60,179 nt of DNA from Chitinophagaceae bacterium (GCA_947474435.1 CANJII010000022.1:1-60179); one strand, 5' to 3'. Shown: positions 1 to 10,510, counted from the stretch's first letter. The notes: a model not told the origin generated them from the letters alone. Numbers and translations: made by a program.

Positions 1-1
1 C

Positions 2-2524
2 TTAACAGTAAGCGGAGGTACAGCAGGTTATTCATATGACTGGAGCAATGGAGCAACTACCGAAGATTTATCAGGTGTTTCTGCGGGTACTTATTCATTA
101 ACAGTTACTGATGCTAATAATTGTACTTCTACAGTCAATGTAAATATCAACAATACATTAGGCGCGATATTATCAGAAACACATTTAAATATTTTGTGTA
201 ATGGAAATAATACCGGAAGTATTAATCTATCTGTTTCAGGTGGAACAGTTCCTTATATTTATTCATGGAGTAATGGCTCAACTACTCAGGATATCAATTC
301 ATTAACAGCCGGAACTTATTCGGTAACGGTTACTGATAATAATAATTGCCAGTCAATACTCTCAATAAATATTTCAGAACCACCTGCATTAACTTTAACT
401 GAAACACATGTAAATGTTTTGTGTAATGGAGGTAATTCGGGAAGTATTGATTTATCAGTAACCGGAGGAACCACACCATACGCATTTGTATGGAGCAATG
501 GTGGAACAACAGAAGATTTAACAGGCTTAAACAATACGGTTTATAGCGTAACGGTTACAGATTTCAACGGATGTACTGCAGTGGGCTCAACTGTAATTGC
601 TGAACCAGACATTTTAATGATAATGGACACTGTGGTAAACAATGTCAGTTGTTTTGGATTTATAGATGGTGGAATTGATATCACCATAATGGGAGGTACA
701 GCAATATTTTCGTACGAATGGTCAAATGGAGCAACCACTGAAGACTTAAATCTTATCAGTGGAAATATTTATTATGTAACCGTAACCGATGCAAACAATT
801 GTGCGGTAGTAGGTTCATTTAATTTAAATGAACCGTTACAGTTGACTTCCACAATCAGTATCACCGATTCTATTTTGTGTTCCGAAATTGATTCTGCATC
901 AATTAATTTAACAGTATCTGATGGAACTCCTTCTTATAATTATAATTGGAGCAGCGGAGCAATCACTGAAGATTTATTAAATGTGGCAGCCGGAATTTAT
1001 ACTGTAACAATAACTGATGACAATGGATGTACAATCACATCTACTATTAGTGTCACACAACCGGCGACATTAGTTGCAACCGGATCTCAATTGCTGTCTG
1101 TTGTTTGCAATGGAAACGCAACAGGAGAAGCCGCAGTTGCTGCAACAGGCGGAACTGTTCCATACACATTCAGCTGGTCAACCTCTTCAGTCAACGATAC
1201 AATAACTGGGTTGTTAGCTGCTACCTATTTCGTAACCGTAACAGATTCACACGGATGCACTGATTCAACAAGTATAATCATCACACAACCGCTTGCATTG
1301 GATGTAACATTAAATTCTGTTACTAATGTTAATTGTCAGAATTTATTAAGTGGTGCAATTGATATAAATGTAATTGGCGGAATAACTGCATACAACTATA
1401 ATTGGAGTAACAGTTCAACTACTCAGGATTTAACAGGAATAGGATCAGAAACTTATTTTGTAACTGTAACAGATGCAAACGGATGCCAAGACACACTTTC
1501 AATTATTGTAAATCCGGCAATCAGCGTAAGTGTAAGCATTTCTGCCGATGATACCATATCATGTAATAATGGAAACAACGGACAATTAACAGCTGCTGTA
1601 TTAAGCGGAGGAACAGGACCATTTAATTTCTTGTGGTCAAATAGCGACACCACTCAAACGATTTCAAATCTTTCTGCCGGAACCTATTCTGTTACAGTTA
1701 CTAATTCGTTCGGATGCACTTATGTAGCCACCTATCAACTTGTAAATCCAATAATACCTGATTTCAGCAGTGGTGATACAACTGAAGTATGCGGAAACAA
1801 TGGAACACTTAACGGAACATTACCAAATGGATACACAGGAACATGGACATTGGAAAATGGAACAGGTAGTATTGACAACCCAAACCTGCCTGTAACAGCA
1901 GTAACCGGTCTTGGAAATACCGATAATTTATTTGTGTGGACTATCACAAATGGAACATGCAGCTATACCGATACAGCTACATTTCTAATAACCATTTTAA
2001 TTGCTGATGCAGGCAGCGATCAGTCAAACTGCGACAGTATGAATATTCAATTGAGCGGAAGTGTGTCTTCTGGTGCAGGAGTTTGGAGCAGCCCCGACAA
2101 TGGAATTGCATTCACGAATGAAACCGATCCATCTTCTTTAACAACAGGATTAACTGTTGGACAAAATATTATAATTTGGACTGTGACTTTTGGAAACTGT
2201 ATCGAGATTGATACCTTAATCATTACAGTAAAAGCACCTGAAGATTGTGATACCGATTCACTGCAAATGGCAACCGGCTTTTCACCAAATGGAGATGGAG
2301 CAAATGATTACTTCTTGATTCATGGATTGATACATTATTCAGAAAATAATTTCAGCGTATTTAATCGTTGGGGCAATGTTGTTTATAAGAAGAAAAATTA
2401 CAACAACGAGTGGGATGGAACCAATAACAATGGCGATAAATTACCTGACGCAACTTACTTTGTAGTATTCGAAGCACCTAACCTGGTAAAGCCACTTTCT
2501 GGTTATGTAGATATGAGAAGGTAA
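2..2524 (+). CDS. SprB-repeat adhesin with T9SS type B C-terminal domain (5' end outside window)
   Basis: The reading frame is open from base 2, so the gene begins left of the window. The first methionine, at base 194, is internal. The visible 840 residues hold about eight consecutive repeats of roughly 75 residues. Each starts near a Cys, carries GGT.PY.Y.WSNG.TT.DL, then a TYSVTVTD.NGC strand, and the first visible copy is partial. This is the SprB repeat of Bacteroidota gliding and adhesion proteins. Two PKD/Ig-like stretches follow. The last ~90 residues contain FSPNGDGANDYF, FNRWGNVVY and WDGTNNNG, the hallmark of the gliding-motility-associated CHU_C (type B) sorting domain exported by T9SS. 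Role inferred: cell-surface or secreted adhesin. The family is certain; substrate and total length are unknown. Confidence 0.93.
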   Translation, partial: LTVSGGTAGYSYDWSNGATTEDLSGVSAGTYSLTVTDANNCTSTVNVNINNTLGAILSETHLNILCNGNNTGSINLSVSGGTVPYIYSWSNGSTTQDINSLTAGTYSVTVTDNNNCQSILSINISEPPALTLTETHVNVLCNGGNSGSIDLSVTGGTTPYAFVWSNGGTTEDLTGLNNTVYSVTVTDFNGCTAVGSTVIAEPDILMIMDTVVNNVSCFGFIDGGIDITIMGGTAIFSYEWSNGATTEDLNLISGNIYYVTVTDANNCAVVGSFNLNEPLQLTSTISITDSILCSEIDSASINLTVSDGTPSYNYNWSSGAITEDLLNVAAGIYTVTITDDNGCTITSTISVTQPATLVATGSQLLSVVCNGNATGEAAVAATGGTVPYTFSWSTSSVNDTITGLLAATYFVTVTDSHGCTDSTSIIITQPLALDVTLNSVTNVNCQNLLSGAIDINVIGGITAYNYNWSNSSTTQDLTGIGSETYFVTVTDANGCQDTLSIIVNPAISVSVSISADDTISCNNGNNGQLTAAVLSGGTGPFNFLWSNSDTTQTISNLSAGTYSVTVTNSFGCTYVATYQLVNPIIPDFSSGDTTEVCGNNGTLNGTLPNGYTGTWTLENGTGSIDNPNLPVTAVTGLGNTDNLFVWTITNGTCSYTDTATFLITILIADAGSDQSNCDSMNIQLSGSVSSGAGVWSSPDNGIAFTNETDPSSLTTGLTVGQNIIIWTVTFGNCIEIDTLIITVKAPEDCDTDSLQMATGFSPNGDGANDYFLIHGLIHYSENNFSVFNRWGNVVYKKKNYNNEWDGTNNNGDKLPDATYFVVFEAPNLVKPLSGYVDMRR

Positions 2525-2880
2525 AATGCAACACGAATAATATTTAAATTTTTATTGAAGTTTTTTTGCACTACTATTTTGCAAAAGAATCAATAATAAA
2601 TTAAAGTTTTTTCTATATTTTATTTCGCAATTGTTTATTGATTTTTCTTAATTTCATTTTTTCAAATGGATGTTTCTTGATTGTGCCTTTTCGAATCGCA
2701 CAATACGATTTGAAGAAAAAAATATTACCAATAAAAACTGTTAGGATAAGCTTGTTGAAGAAACATTCCTGATCTCAAATCGGAAAGACTCACCAATAAA
2801 TCACAAACCAATTTCAGAAGTGGCCTAATATATTTTCATATGAACTTATTGCGATTAAATTTGCGCCTCCTTAAAAAAAT
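2525..2880. other. Gene-free AT-rich spacer
   Basis: This 356-base spacer between the adhesin and tRNA-Leu has many T and A runs and stop codons in all frames. A weak imperfect hairpin (TTGTGC near 2683 with GCACAA near 2698) is present without a convincing T tract. The only other recognisable element is the -7 promoter box before the tRNA. Confidence 0.5.
2856..2863 (+). promoter_or_regulatory. -7 promoter box for tRNA-Leu
   Basis: TAAATTTG matches the Bacteroidota -7 consensus TAnnTTTG and ends 17 bases before the tRNA 5' end. No TTG is present at the expected -33 distance. Confidence 0.6.
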
Positions 2881-2962
2881 GCCCGGGTGGCGAAATTGGC
2901 AGACGCACCATCTTGAGGGGGTGGCGCCGTAAGGTGTGCGAGTTCGAATCTCGTCCCGGGCA
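2881..2962 (+). tRNA. tRNA-Leu (anticodon GAG)
   Basis: The acceptor strand GCCCGGG (2881-2887) pairs with CCCGGGC (2955-2961), followed by discriminator A. The anticodon stem CCATC/GGTGG encloses loop TTGAGGG, so the anticodon is GAG (Leu, CUY codons). A long variable arm typical of class II tRNAs and the T-loop TTCGAAT are visible. CCA is not encoded. The gene stands alone. Confidence 0.96.
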
Positions 2963-3093
2963 CTCACTGAATACTGTTCAGTTATTGGTTGATTACATAT
3001 ATTCAAGTTGCTATTTTATCAGTTTCTATCTTATGAAATTTTGCAATAACCTTTTTAAAATGATATCGTTAAGAAGGGCAAATATTTTTAGTC

Positions 3094-3534
3094 ATGAAAA
3101 AAAACTACACTTTTTCCGCCTTTTTAATTTTAATGCTTGCAGGTTTTTCAGGTTTTTCTCAAATCACACCTTCAAAGGATAATGTTGGATACAGAACAGT
3201 TAATCACGAAGCCCGTGCAGTCGGAATTAATACACAAAAAAAAATAAAGTCGAAAGTAAGGATGATGAAGGAAGCAGATTTTACGCTTTACTCATTTCCG
3301 GGAAAAGGAACTAACTATATATCAGTTGATGATGCTTTGCCAAATTCGCCAATAAAGGTAGTGGCATATGATGTATCAGGTAAATTGATTTTTATAAAAG
3401 AATTAGTATCCAATCCATATGGTCAGTTAATTGTAAATATTGACCCGATGAAAAGTTTTATACCGGGTACAGCCTTTGTTGCCGCACTTTATAACAATCA
3501 GGCCTACTATGAAACAATGACTTTAAATAAATAG
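3094..3534 (+). CDS. Small secreted protein with sorting-domain-like C-terminus
   Basis: 146 residues. The N-terminus has a Lys-rich start, a hydrophobic core and a GFSQ cleavage region, so it is an exported protein. Residues ~65-146 follow a strand pattern reminiscent of T9SS type A sorting domains (IKVVAYDVSGKLIFIKEL, later YYETMTLNK), but the NP.A/V and F.V..P.P landmarks are degenerate. A purine-rich AAGAAGGG lies about 12 bases before the ATG. No enzyme motif is visible. It may be a minimal secreted cargo or a remnant of a larger one; function unknown. Confidence 0.7.
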   Translation: MKKNYTFSAFLILMLAGFSGFSQITPSKDNVGYRTVNHEARAVGINTQKKIKSKVRMMKEADFTLYSFPGKGTNYISVDDALPNSPIKVVAYDVSGKLIFIKELVSNPYGQLIVNIDPMKSFIPGTAFVAALYNNQAYYETMTLNK

Positions 3535-3714
3535 AAAAATAAATTGGTTTTGATTTGGTTAAGCCATTGATTCTTGAATGAGAATTGGTGGCTTTTTTAT
3601 TTAGAGCAACTTCAATTAAACGAGGATATTCATAGTATAAAAAAAATACTTTTTAAAAGAGTTGATTTTTATACTTTTAGCCTTTGAAAACAAACTTCAA
3701 ACAAAACAAAAACC

Positions 3715-4620
3715 ATGAAAAGAATTTTTCTTACTGCAATTGCAGTTACATTCTTAATTAATGTAAAATCATTTGCTCAAATCATCCCAAATTCAGGATT
3801 TGAAAATTGGACAGTAGTTACAAGTTATTCTGAGCCTGATGGTTGGATGTCAGGAAATCAAGGATCAACTGGATTGGGTTTAGGTGCAGGAGTCAATGAA
3901 TCATCTGATTCTTATGCTGGAACCAGTGCAATGGAATTAAAAAGTGTTGGCACTGCTTTTAATTTTCCGGGTTTGGCAGTATCAGGAACATTAACTTCTA
4001 CAGGCCTTGGTTCAGTAACTTTTGGTGGAGGATTTTCTTGGGCTACCCGTTCACAAAAACTATCAGGATATTATAAATATACAGCTGGTAATGGTATTGA
4101 TTCAGCTTTGGTAAAAGTAATTCTGTTTAAAAGAAATGGTGCAAATAGAGATACAATTGCGGTTGCAACAAAAGGATTAGGAGGATCTACTTCTTATATT
4201 TTGTTTGATGCTATGTTTGTTTATAAGGATTTCAGTACAAACCCTGATTCTGCTCTGATAATTATTCAAGCATCTAAAAATTTATTGGCGGCACAAGCAG
4301 GATCAATAATGTTAGTTGATGATCTTTTTTTTACAGGCTCAGTTCCTGCCGGAGTTAACAATGTTTCTTTAGTAAATATTACTATTAGTTCATATCCGAA
4401 TCCAGCAACCGAACAAATCAATTTTTCGATTTCAAATATCAGCAATGTTAAAACTTTGAATGTTTTTGATATTCTTGGCAAGAAAGTAAAATCGATTGAA
4501 ATTACCTCAGGCCAATTTGCAGTTTCAACTGAAGGTTTAAATAATAGTTTATATTTCTACCAGGTAGCTGACAAAAACAATAATGTAATTTCTACCGGCA
4601 AATTCAGCGTTAAGAAATAA
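3715..4620 (+). CDS. T9SS type A sorting domain protein, secreted, function unknown
   Basis: 301 residues with a signal peptide (first ~21 residues, ending SFAQ). After it comes PNSGFENW, a motif common at the start of carbohydrate-binding-like jelly-roll domains of secreted Bacteroidota proteins. The middle (~25-215) has a Gly/Ser/Thr-rich beta pattern. The last ~75 residues form a canonical T9SS type A sorting domain: SYPNPATEQINF, a VFDILGKKV strand, a GLNNSLYFYQV turn and a final GKFSVKK. It should be exported by T9SS and released or surface-anchored. There is no catalytic motif; adhesion or glycan binding is only a guess. Confidence 0.88.
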   Translation: MKRIFLTAIAVTFLINVKSFAQIIPNSGFENWTVVTSYSEPDGWMSGNQGSTGLGLGAGVNESSDSYAGTSAMELKSVGTAFNFPGLAVSGTLTSTGLGSVTFGGGFSWATRSQKLSGYYKYTAGNGIDSALVKVILFKRNGANRDTIAVATKGLGGSTSYILFDAMFVYKDFSTNPDSALIIIQASKNLLAAQAGSIMLVDDLFFTGSVPAGVNNVSLVNITISSYPNPATEQINFSISNISNVKTLNVFDILGKKVKSIEITSGQFAVSTEGLNNSLYFYQVADKNNNVISTGKFSVKK

Positions 4621-4641
4621 TTTTTAAAAAATATATTTTTC

Positions 4642-4670
4642 AAACCCTATCAGGAAACTGATAGGGTTTT
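4642..4670. terminator. Bidirectional hairpin between convergent genes
   Basis: A 12-bp perfect stem, AAACCCTATCAG (4642-4653) with CTGATAGGGTTT (4658-4669), has a GAAA tetraloop and is followed on the + strand by T-rich sequence. It lies between the ends of the sorting-domain gene and the TamB-like gene, so it can serve both strands. Confidence 0.9.
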
Positions 4671-7600
4671 TTATTTTTTCTTATTGATCCTTGTTTTTTT
4701 CTTATCCCTTTCAGACCGAAATAGTTCTCCGAATTTATTAAAATCTTTGCGGAACGAAAGCGCAACGCCATAAGTATCGCGGTTCCTTTCTTCAATTACA
4801 TCATACTGACTTCGACTGAATGCCTGCGCAACAAAGCGACCATCTGGAGTAATTTTATATTCCAATGTAAAATCAGACAGGTAAGCATTGCTTTGTTTAC
4901 TTGAAGTTGTACTGTTCACATCATAATTTCCTCCAACATCAATTGAAACACGATCATGAAAAAAAGATTTTGTTAACACCAATTGAAGCTCACTTCTTTT
5001 TGCATACAAATCAGTTGTTGTTCCGCTTGTATTGGGTAATCCACTGCTGCCATTGTTGTAATTCAAATCAACACCAATATTAAATTTATTTTGCGATGCC
5101 CAGTAGCTGAATTGATTGGATAAAAATTCACTCACACTTGTTGTTACACCGCTTGATACTAAACCACCAGTATTAGCATCAGGAGGAAGAAAGCGGTTGA
5201 TCATCAGCAATCCAAAAACTTGCTTGTTCAATTCATTTTCATCAGCGCGAATTTCACTTAATTTTCTTGAAGTAAATGAATTGGAACTCGTAGCGTTTTT
5301 TGGTTCGCGAATATCAAATGCAATATTTGGAGTTAACAAAGAACCGGTTAATCGCATTGAAACATCAACCGGAATTTTTTTTTCAATGTCTTTTTTATCT
5401 GCTTCGGATAGTTGATCAATTGAAACCAAATCGGCAAACGAAACACGACTTAATGAATAAATAGCATTGATGTCGATTTGCGCCTGATACGGATCGCCGT
5501 TCCATGAGATGGAACTTCCTTTTTCAATGATGAATTTTTTGTTGAAGAAATTTTGCAATGTGAAATTGTAATCACCTTTTTCAATCACATAATTTCCATA
5601 CATGTTAAAGTTGCCATCCATATCTATTTCTAAACGAACATTTCCATTTCCTGTTCCTGAAATAATATCGCCGGCTTTCTGATCAAAAATAATATTGACT
5701 TTAGCTAACGGATTTAAGGTGAGATCAAAATTTAATTTCAGTATGCTGCTGCTTTCAGCAATTTTATTCTGAACAAGTTTCACCGTATCGTTTCTGCTTA
5801 CAAATCTTATGAATGAATTTCCGGAAACAGATGCATCATCTGAAACCGGAATTGATATCTCAGTACCTTGCTTTGATGTTAAAGTCGCGCTCATATCAAG
5901 CGCATCAATACTTCCATTGATTAGCAATGTTCCTCCTGCATAAGCAGTTCCGTAAAACGCTGTGTTATCAAATTGATTTGTATTGAGTAAATGAAAATTC
6001 TTTGTGGTTAAATGGAGTTTTAATTTAAAATCAGACAGGTATTGATGGGTGATTTCTCCACCGGCCAAAGCTGAATTTCCTTTGTCGTCGTAAATGGTAA
6101 ACTCTCCAAGATCAATTTTGTTTTCATATAATTTCACCGTTTCTCCGCTGAAACTATATGATGTACCGAGGTAATTAATTTTTGTTGTGGCAGAAGGAAT
6201 TACCAACGAGCCCGATAGCTTCGGTTTATCTGTTGTGCCCGCAATAAATACCTGTCCAGCCACTTTTCCTTCAACAGCAGAAATATAATCGCCTAAATAT
6301 TTTCCAAGTATTGGTAATTCGCATTTTACAATTTCAAATTTGAAGTTGATGGAGTCTGAATTAATTCCGGGAGCATAAATTCCCTTTAACTCAATGTCGT
6401 ATAAATCGTCTTTCACTTTTGCCTCAATGTTCATTTGATCTTTTGCAGGATCATAATCAACTATGGCAATTACTTTATCGGCACTGTCACCATTGAATCC
6501 GAATTGCAATGCAGTTAAATTTGCACTGTATCGGGGTTCGTCAAAAAGGTTCATAATATTTGCATATCCGGTTACTTTCCCTTTAACCTGATTGTTATTA
6601 AACATAAACAGATTGTAAAAATCTTCGATCTGCAAATTGTTGAATGCAAGTTTTATATCAGAAGTATCGCCAACATTCAAATTCTGAACACTTATAGTCT
6701 GGTCTTCATGAATCAGTTCTGTATTGCTGAATTGCAATGATTTATTGCCAATCAGAATTTCATTCCCTGATTTGAAATTCCAATTTTGCCCGTTCAACAA
6801 AAGTGATGAAGGCAAAAAGTTTACATGAATCTTTTCGTTGGCACCAAATGCTTTTGCCACTAAATCAATTTTATATTTTCCGGAAACATCATTTGCTTTT
6901 ATGTTAAATAAAACCTTGTCGTTTTCCAATGATGCAGAAACAAATGGATCTAAAATTTTTAAGCTATCGTTAACCTGCAAAAAATTTGAAGTAAGAGAAA
7001 GACTTAACATATTCTCGTTTGTTTCTCCGATTAAAACCAAATCGCGTGAAAATGTTTTTCCATATTTTATATAAGGAATTACACCATCAAAAATTATTTC
7101 GTTACTGGAGTTATCGAAATGCCCGTTGATGGTTGTATTTGATAAACCTTCAATTCCATTCAGAAAAAAATTATTGAAATCTTTCATTTCATTTAACCGA
7201 ATTGCAAAATCAAAATTTTGTGATGAAGGTGATTCACCAAGATCGGTTGGAAAGGAGGGTAAGTATTTTTTTATAGCATCTACAATTGCATCAGGTAATT
7301 CAGGTAAATTAAACTGACCATTAACATCTACCGAAAGAATATCAGATCGCAATTCTAATTTTTTTTGATTGCCGCCAATTTCATTCACTGAAAACGACAG
7401 GTTCTTTATTTTGTAGGTATCAGTTTCGTCACTGATTATTGTTTGAGTGGCAGTAATAATTCCAGTTCCGGTTAATGGATTTTGCCCTTTTAAATTTATA
7501 TTCAGATTAGATGAAAAAGTAAGTGGTCGCGATATCAATCCCAGCTTATCCAGATTTGCATTTTTTATTTCTGCATAAAAATCATAGTCAGGAATGCTAT

Positions 7601-9389
7601 CCTGCAAATCAACTTTACCCTGAAAATCAAACTGAATATTCGGATCGTCGATAACTAATTTGCCATTAAATATTTTTGAATCCAGAATACCGTTTACTGA
7701 AATATTGTGATAAGCATATCCTAGTACTTCAAACTTATCAATTTGCGAAACAAGTTTTGTGTTTAAATCTTTCAACATAAATCCGGAACCGGATATCGTG
7801 GTTGAAAAACTTATCTTACCTAAAGTGCTGTCGAGCTGAAATATTTTACCAATAGCAAAATTGGAAGTTGATACTGAACCACTGTAAGTTGGAATTCCTT
7901 TATTCAGTTTCATGTTCAAATCGGTTTGAACCATGCCTTCATCAGTATTGATTAACATATTCCCCACAAAATCATTTAAGAATCCGGTTACATTTCCTTT
8001 TAATGAAATGGTTCCTGCACGGGTTAATTCTTTTGGAAGAATGATATCGGGATAAATAATTTTTAAGTCAGCGGCCGATGAAATTCCTTCATCTAATTGC
8101 AAATCGAAAAACATTCCGTCGACCGATGGAAGACCTTGGATGGTGCCCTTTCCTTTTATTACAGTTTGGTTGGCTGCTTTTACATACAGGTTTTTCATTT
8201 TCAGGTTGTCAACTGTGCCATTAAATTTTCCAGACACTTCCATGGGGTCCATCATTTTTTTTAGTTCAGTTGAAAAACAAGCTAAGTCAGAAAGTGCGAG
8301 GTGACTGTTTTTAAAATCAGCTTTCATATACACTGAAGAAATAAAATCATAAAATGCAGGGAAGTTGAAATAGTTAAATTCAATGCGTTCTTTTATTTCA
8401 GTGCGTGGAAGTTGAAGCAGTAAATCGGTTAGGATTGATTCATTGGGAGTAACCCTTGCATTGGCTGTTAACTTCACAATTTCCAATCCACTTTGTTCAC
8501 GAGTACTTAAATTTTTTATGAATCCGGTAATGGTATCCATCAATATTTTTCCATTCTCAATATCAAAATTGATTTTGCTGAAATCCATGTGATTAAGATC
8601 AAACAAAGTGGTATCATGAACCCGGTTTTCTTTTTCATAAATAAAACGCCCGTTAGTAATTTGAAATTTATCGGCGAGCAACACAAATGATTTTGTATTG
8701 ATATGATAAATGTTCGTGTCGTTTTCAGTAGTCGTTTTTGATTTTATTTTCGGAAATGAATCATACAAGGTCGTGATTTCAATAAGCGGTTGATTCAGAA
8801 TTATTTTCTTCAAATCAAGAACCGGTTCATCTAAACTCAACTTGTTAAATTCAACTATTAATTCCGGAACATGAACGGTTACATCAACAGCAGGTTCATC
8901 GCGATAAGTAAAACTGATTTTCTTAAAATGAACAGTTCCGATTTTTAAAAATGGATTCTTGCTGATGGAGGTAGTAGTGTCGTTTGATGCAAACGCATCA
9001 GCAATATATTGATAATTAAAATCCGAATCATCACGACCTCTGAATAAACGCACCCTTGCATTTTCTAAAGTCAAATCTTTTATTTCAAAATTCTGATTGA
9101 GTAATTCAAACACACCCAATCGTGCTTCCAGGTTTCCAGCATATAAAATAGTATCGCGCGTTTTATCTTCAATTAAAATTTCTTTCAGTACGGCAGTTGT
9201 AAAAAACTGAATGTTCACGCTTTTAACACTCACTTTAGTTTGTAGTTTGTTCGATAAGTAATCAGAAACCTTGTGAACCAGGTAAGTTTGAACTCCGGGT
9301 TGTTGAATCAGAATATATAAAATGCCGAACAGCAACAGCAGTGAGATGAGTACCCACAATAATATTTTAGCTATTCGTTTTAAAATCAC
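4671..9389 (-). CDS. TamB-like translocation and assembly module protein (DUF490)
   Basis: 1572 residues. One membrane segment (residues ~5-28) anchors a very long periplasmic beta-rich region. Early AsmA-like landmarks (residues ~30-110, VQTYLVHKVSDYLSNKL, LEARLGVFELL) and a C-terminal DUF490 region (~1100-1530, with ITHQYLSDFKLKL, LTGSLLTPNIAFDI, FLSNQFSYW) identify a TamB/AsmA-family bridge protein. This family helps move lipids or assemble outer-membrane proteins. The length fits Bacteroidota TamB. The start is GTG at 9389: a stop lies two codons upstream and no ATG precedes the membrane segment. It is divergent from tsaD. Confidence 0.92.
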   Translation of the reverse strand: MILKRIAKILLWVLISLLLLFGILYILIQQPGVQTYLVHKVSDYLSNKLQTKVSVKSVNIQFFTTAVLKEILIEDKTRDTILYAGNLEARLGVFELLNQNFEIKDLTLENARVRLFRGRDDSDFNYQYIADAFASNDTTTSISKNPFLKIGTVHFKKISFTYRDEPAVDVTVHVPELIVEFNKLSLDEPVLDLKKIILNQPLIEITTLYDSFPKIKSKTTTENDTNIYHINTKSFVLLADKFQITNGRFIYEKENRVHDTTLFDLNHMDFSKINFDIENGKILMDTITGFIKNLSTREQSGLEIVKLTANARVTPNESILTDLLLQLPRTEIKERIEFNYFNFPAFYDFISSVYMKADFKNSHLALSDLACFSTELKKMMDPMEVSGKFNGTVDNLKMKNLYVKAANQTVIKGKGTIQGLPSVDGMFFDLQLDEGISSAADLKIIYPDIILPKELTRAGTISLKGNVTGFLNDFVGNMLINTDEGMVQTDLNMKLNKGIPTYSGSVSTSNFAIGKIFQLDSTLGKISFSTTISGSGFMLKDLNTKLVSQIDKFEVLGYAYHNISVNGILDSKIFNGKLVIDDPNIQFDFQGKVDLQDSIPDYDFYAEIKNANLDKLGLISRPLTFSSNLNINLKGQNPLTGTGIITATQTIISDETDTYKIKNLSFSVNEIGGNQKKLELRSDILSVDVNGQFNLPELPDAIVDAIKKYLPSFPTDLGESPSSQNFDFAIRLNEMKDFNNFFLNGIEGLSNTTINGHFDNSSNEIIFDGVIPYIKYGKTFSRDLVLIGETNENMLSLSLTSNFLQVNDSLKILDPFVSASLENDKVLFNIKANDVSGKYKIDLVAKAFGANEKIHVNFLPSSLLLNGQNWNFKSGNEILIGNKSLQFSNTELIHEDQTISVQNLNVGDTSDIKLAFNNLQIEDFYNLFMFNNNQVKGKVTGYANIMNLFDEPRYSANLTALQFGFNGDSADKVIAIVDYDPAKDQMNIEAKVKDDLYDIELKGIYAPGINSDSINFKFEIVKCELPILGKYLGDYISAVEGKVAGQVFIAGTTDKPKLSGSLVIPSATTKINYLGTSYSFSGETVKLYENKIDLGEFTIYDDKGNSALAGGEITHQYLSDFKLKLHLTTKNFHLLNTNQFDNTAFYGTAYAGGTLLINGSIDALDMSATLTSKQGTEISIPVSDDASVSGNSFIRFVSRNDTVKLVQNKIAESSSILKLNFDLTLNPLAKVNIIFDQKAGDIISGTGNGNVRLEIDMDGNFNMYGNYVIEKGDYNFTLQNFFNKKFIIEKGSSISWNGDPYQAQIDINAIYSLSRVSFADLVSIDQLSEADKKDIEKKIPVDVSMRLTGSLLTPNIAFDIREPKNATSSNSFTSRKLSEIRADENELNKQVFGLLMINRFLPPDANTGGLVSSGVTTSVSEFLSNQFSYWASQNKFNIGVDLNYNNGSSGLPNTSGTTTDLYAKRSELQLVLTKSFFHDRVSIDVGGNYDVNSTTSSKQSNAYLSDFTLEYKITPDGRFVAQAFSRSQYDVIEERNRDTYGVALSFRKDFNKFGELFRSERDKKKTRINKKK

Positions 9390-9493
9390 TTTTTAGTTGA
9401 GATGAAATTTTATTCTGAAAGTTTAACTGCAACTTTAGATTTACAGCGCGGATAAATTTAGATTGAAAAAAGTAAAATCAACAAAACATTCAC

Positions 9494-10510
9494 TTGTCAG
9501 TTACCATTCTTGCCATTGAATCCTCGTGCGACGAAACTTCGTGTGCTGTTATGCACGACGAAATTTTGTTATCAAACATTATTGCCGGACAAGATGTGCA
9601 TCAGCAATACGGGGGAGTAATTCCGGAACTGGCTTCGCGGGCACACCAACAAAACATTGTACCTGTTGTCGCTACTGCATTAAAGCAAGCAGGTGTTGAA
9701 CGAAAGAATATTTCTGCTATTGCATTTACCGAAGGACCGGGATTAATAGGCGCTTTGTTAGTTGGAAGTTCTTTTGCAAAAGGATTGTCGCTTGCATTAA
9801 ACATTCCGCTCATTGCTGTAAACCACATGCAGGCTCATGTGCTGGCGCATTTTATTGGAGAACCAAGACCTCAATTTCCATTTTTGTGTTTAACAGTTTC
9901 GGGTGGACACACACAAATTGTTTTAGTCAAAGATTTTTTGCAAATGGAAGTTATTGGCGAAACGTACGACGATGCAGCAGGTGAAGCATTTGATAAATCA
10001 GCAAAATTGTTGGGCCTACCTTATCCGGGAGGACCCATGATTGACAAATTAGCGCGAGAAGGAAATGCGGAGCGATTTAAATTTCCGGAACCGAAAGTTG
10101 ATGGATACGATTTTAGTTTTTCAGGATTGAAAACATCAATACTTTATTTTCTTCGGGATGAAAAAAGGAAGAATGAAAATTTTGCTAACGAAAACCTCAA
10201 TGATATTTGTGCTTCTATTCAAAGCAGAATTGTTTCCATACTGCTTCACAAATTAGAAAGGGCAGCAAGTGATTTGAAAATAAATCATATTGCCATTGCA
10301 GGCGGAGTTTCAGCAAATAGTTTTTTAAGAAATCAATTGGTGGAATATGGAAAGAAGAATAACTGGAAAACTTTCATTCCAAAATTTGAATATTGTACTG
10401 ACAATGCCGCGATGATTGCAATGGGTGGTCATTATAAATTTTTAAGAGGGGAATTTGAAAATCAATCGGTGATTCCGAAGGCAAGACTTCCAATTACAGC
10501 TCATCTTTAA
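9494..10510 (+). CDS. tsaD: tRNA N6-adenosine threonylcarbamoyltransferase TsaD
   Basis: 338 residues, the normal length for TsaD (ASKHA fold). It transfers threonylcarbamoyl from TC-AMP to A37 of ANN-decoding tRNAs to make t6A. ILAIESSCDET opens the protein, EGPGLIGALLVG lies at ~80-91, and the metal ligands form HMQAH (H111, H115). AIAGGVSANSFLR and FEYCTDNAAMIA are further family blocks. The start is TTG at 9494: an in-frame stop (9473-9475) lies upstream and no ATG fits the conserved N-terminus. It is followed after 30 bases by a thioesterase gene on the same strand. Confidence 0.97.
   Translation: MSVTILAIESSCDETSCAVMHDEILLSNIIAGQDVHQQYGGVIPELASRAHQQNIVPVVATALKQAGVERKNISAIAFTEGPGLIGALLVGSSFAKGLSLALNIPLIAVNHMQAHVLAHFIGEPRPQFPFLCLTVSGGHTQIVLVKDFLQMEVIGETYDDAAGEAFDKSAKLLGLPYPGGPMIDKLAREGNAERFKFPEPKVDGYDFSFSGLKTSILYFLRDEKRKNENFANENLNDICASIQSRIVSILLHKLERAASDLKINHIAIAGGVSANSFLRNQLVEYGKKNNWKTFIPKFEYCTDNAAMIAMGGHYKFLRGEFENQSVIPKARLPITAHL

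Noticed and set aside
2913-3182. 89-codon frame starting inside tRNA-Leu
   Set aside because: It reads through the tRNA and overlaps the secreted-protein start in another frame; no conserved features.
3662-3686. TTG...TAGCCTTTG as a promoter for the 3715 gene
   Set aside because: The -7 element has three instead of two bases between TA and TTTG, and the spacer is only ~14 bases.
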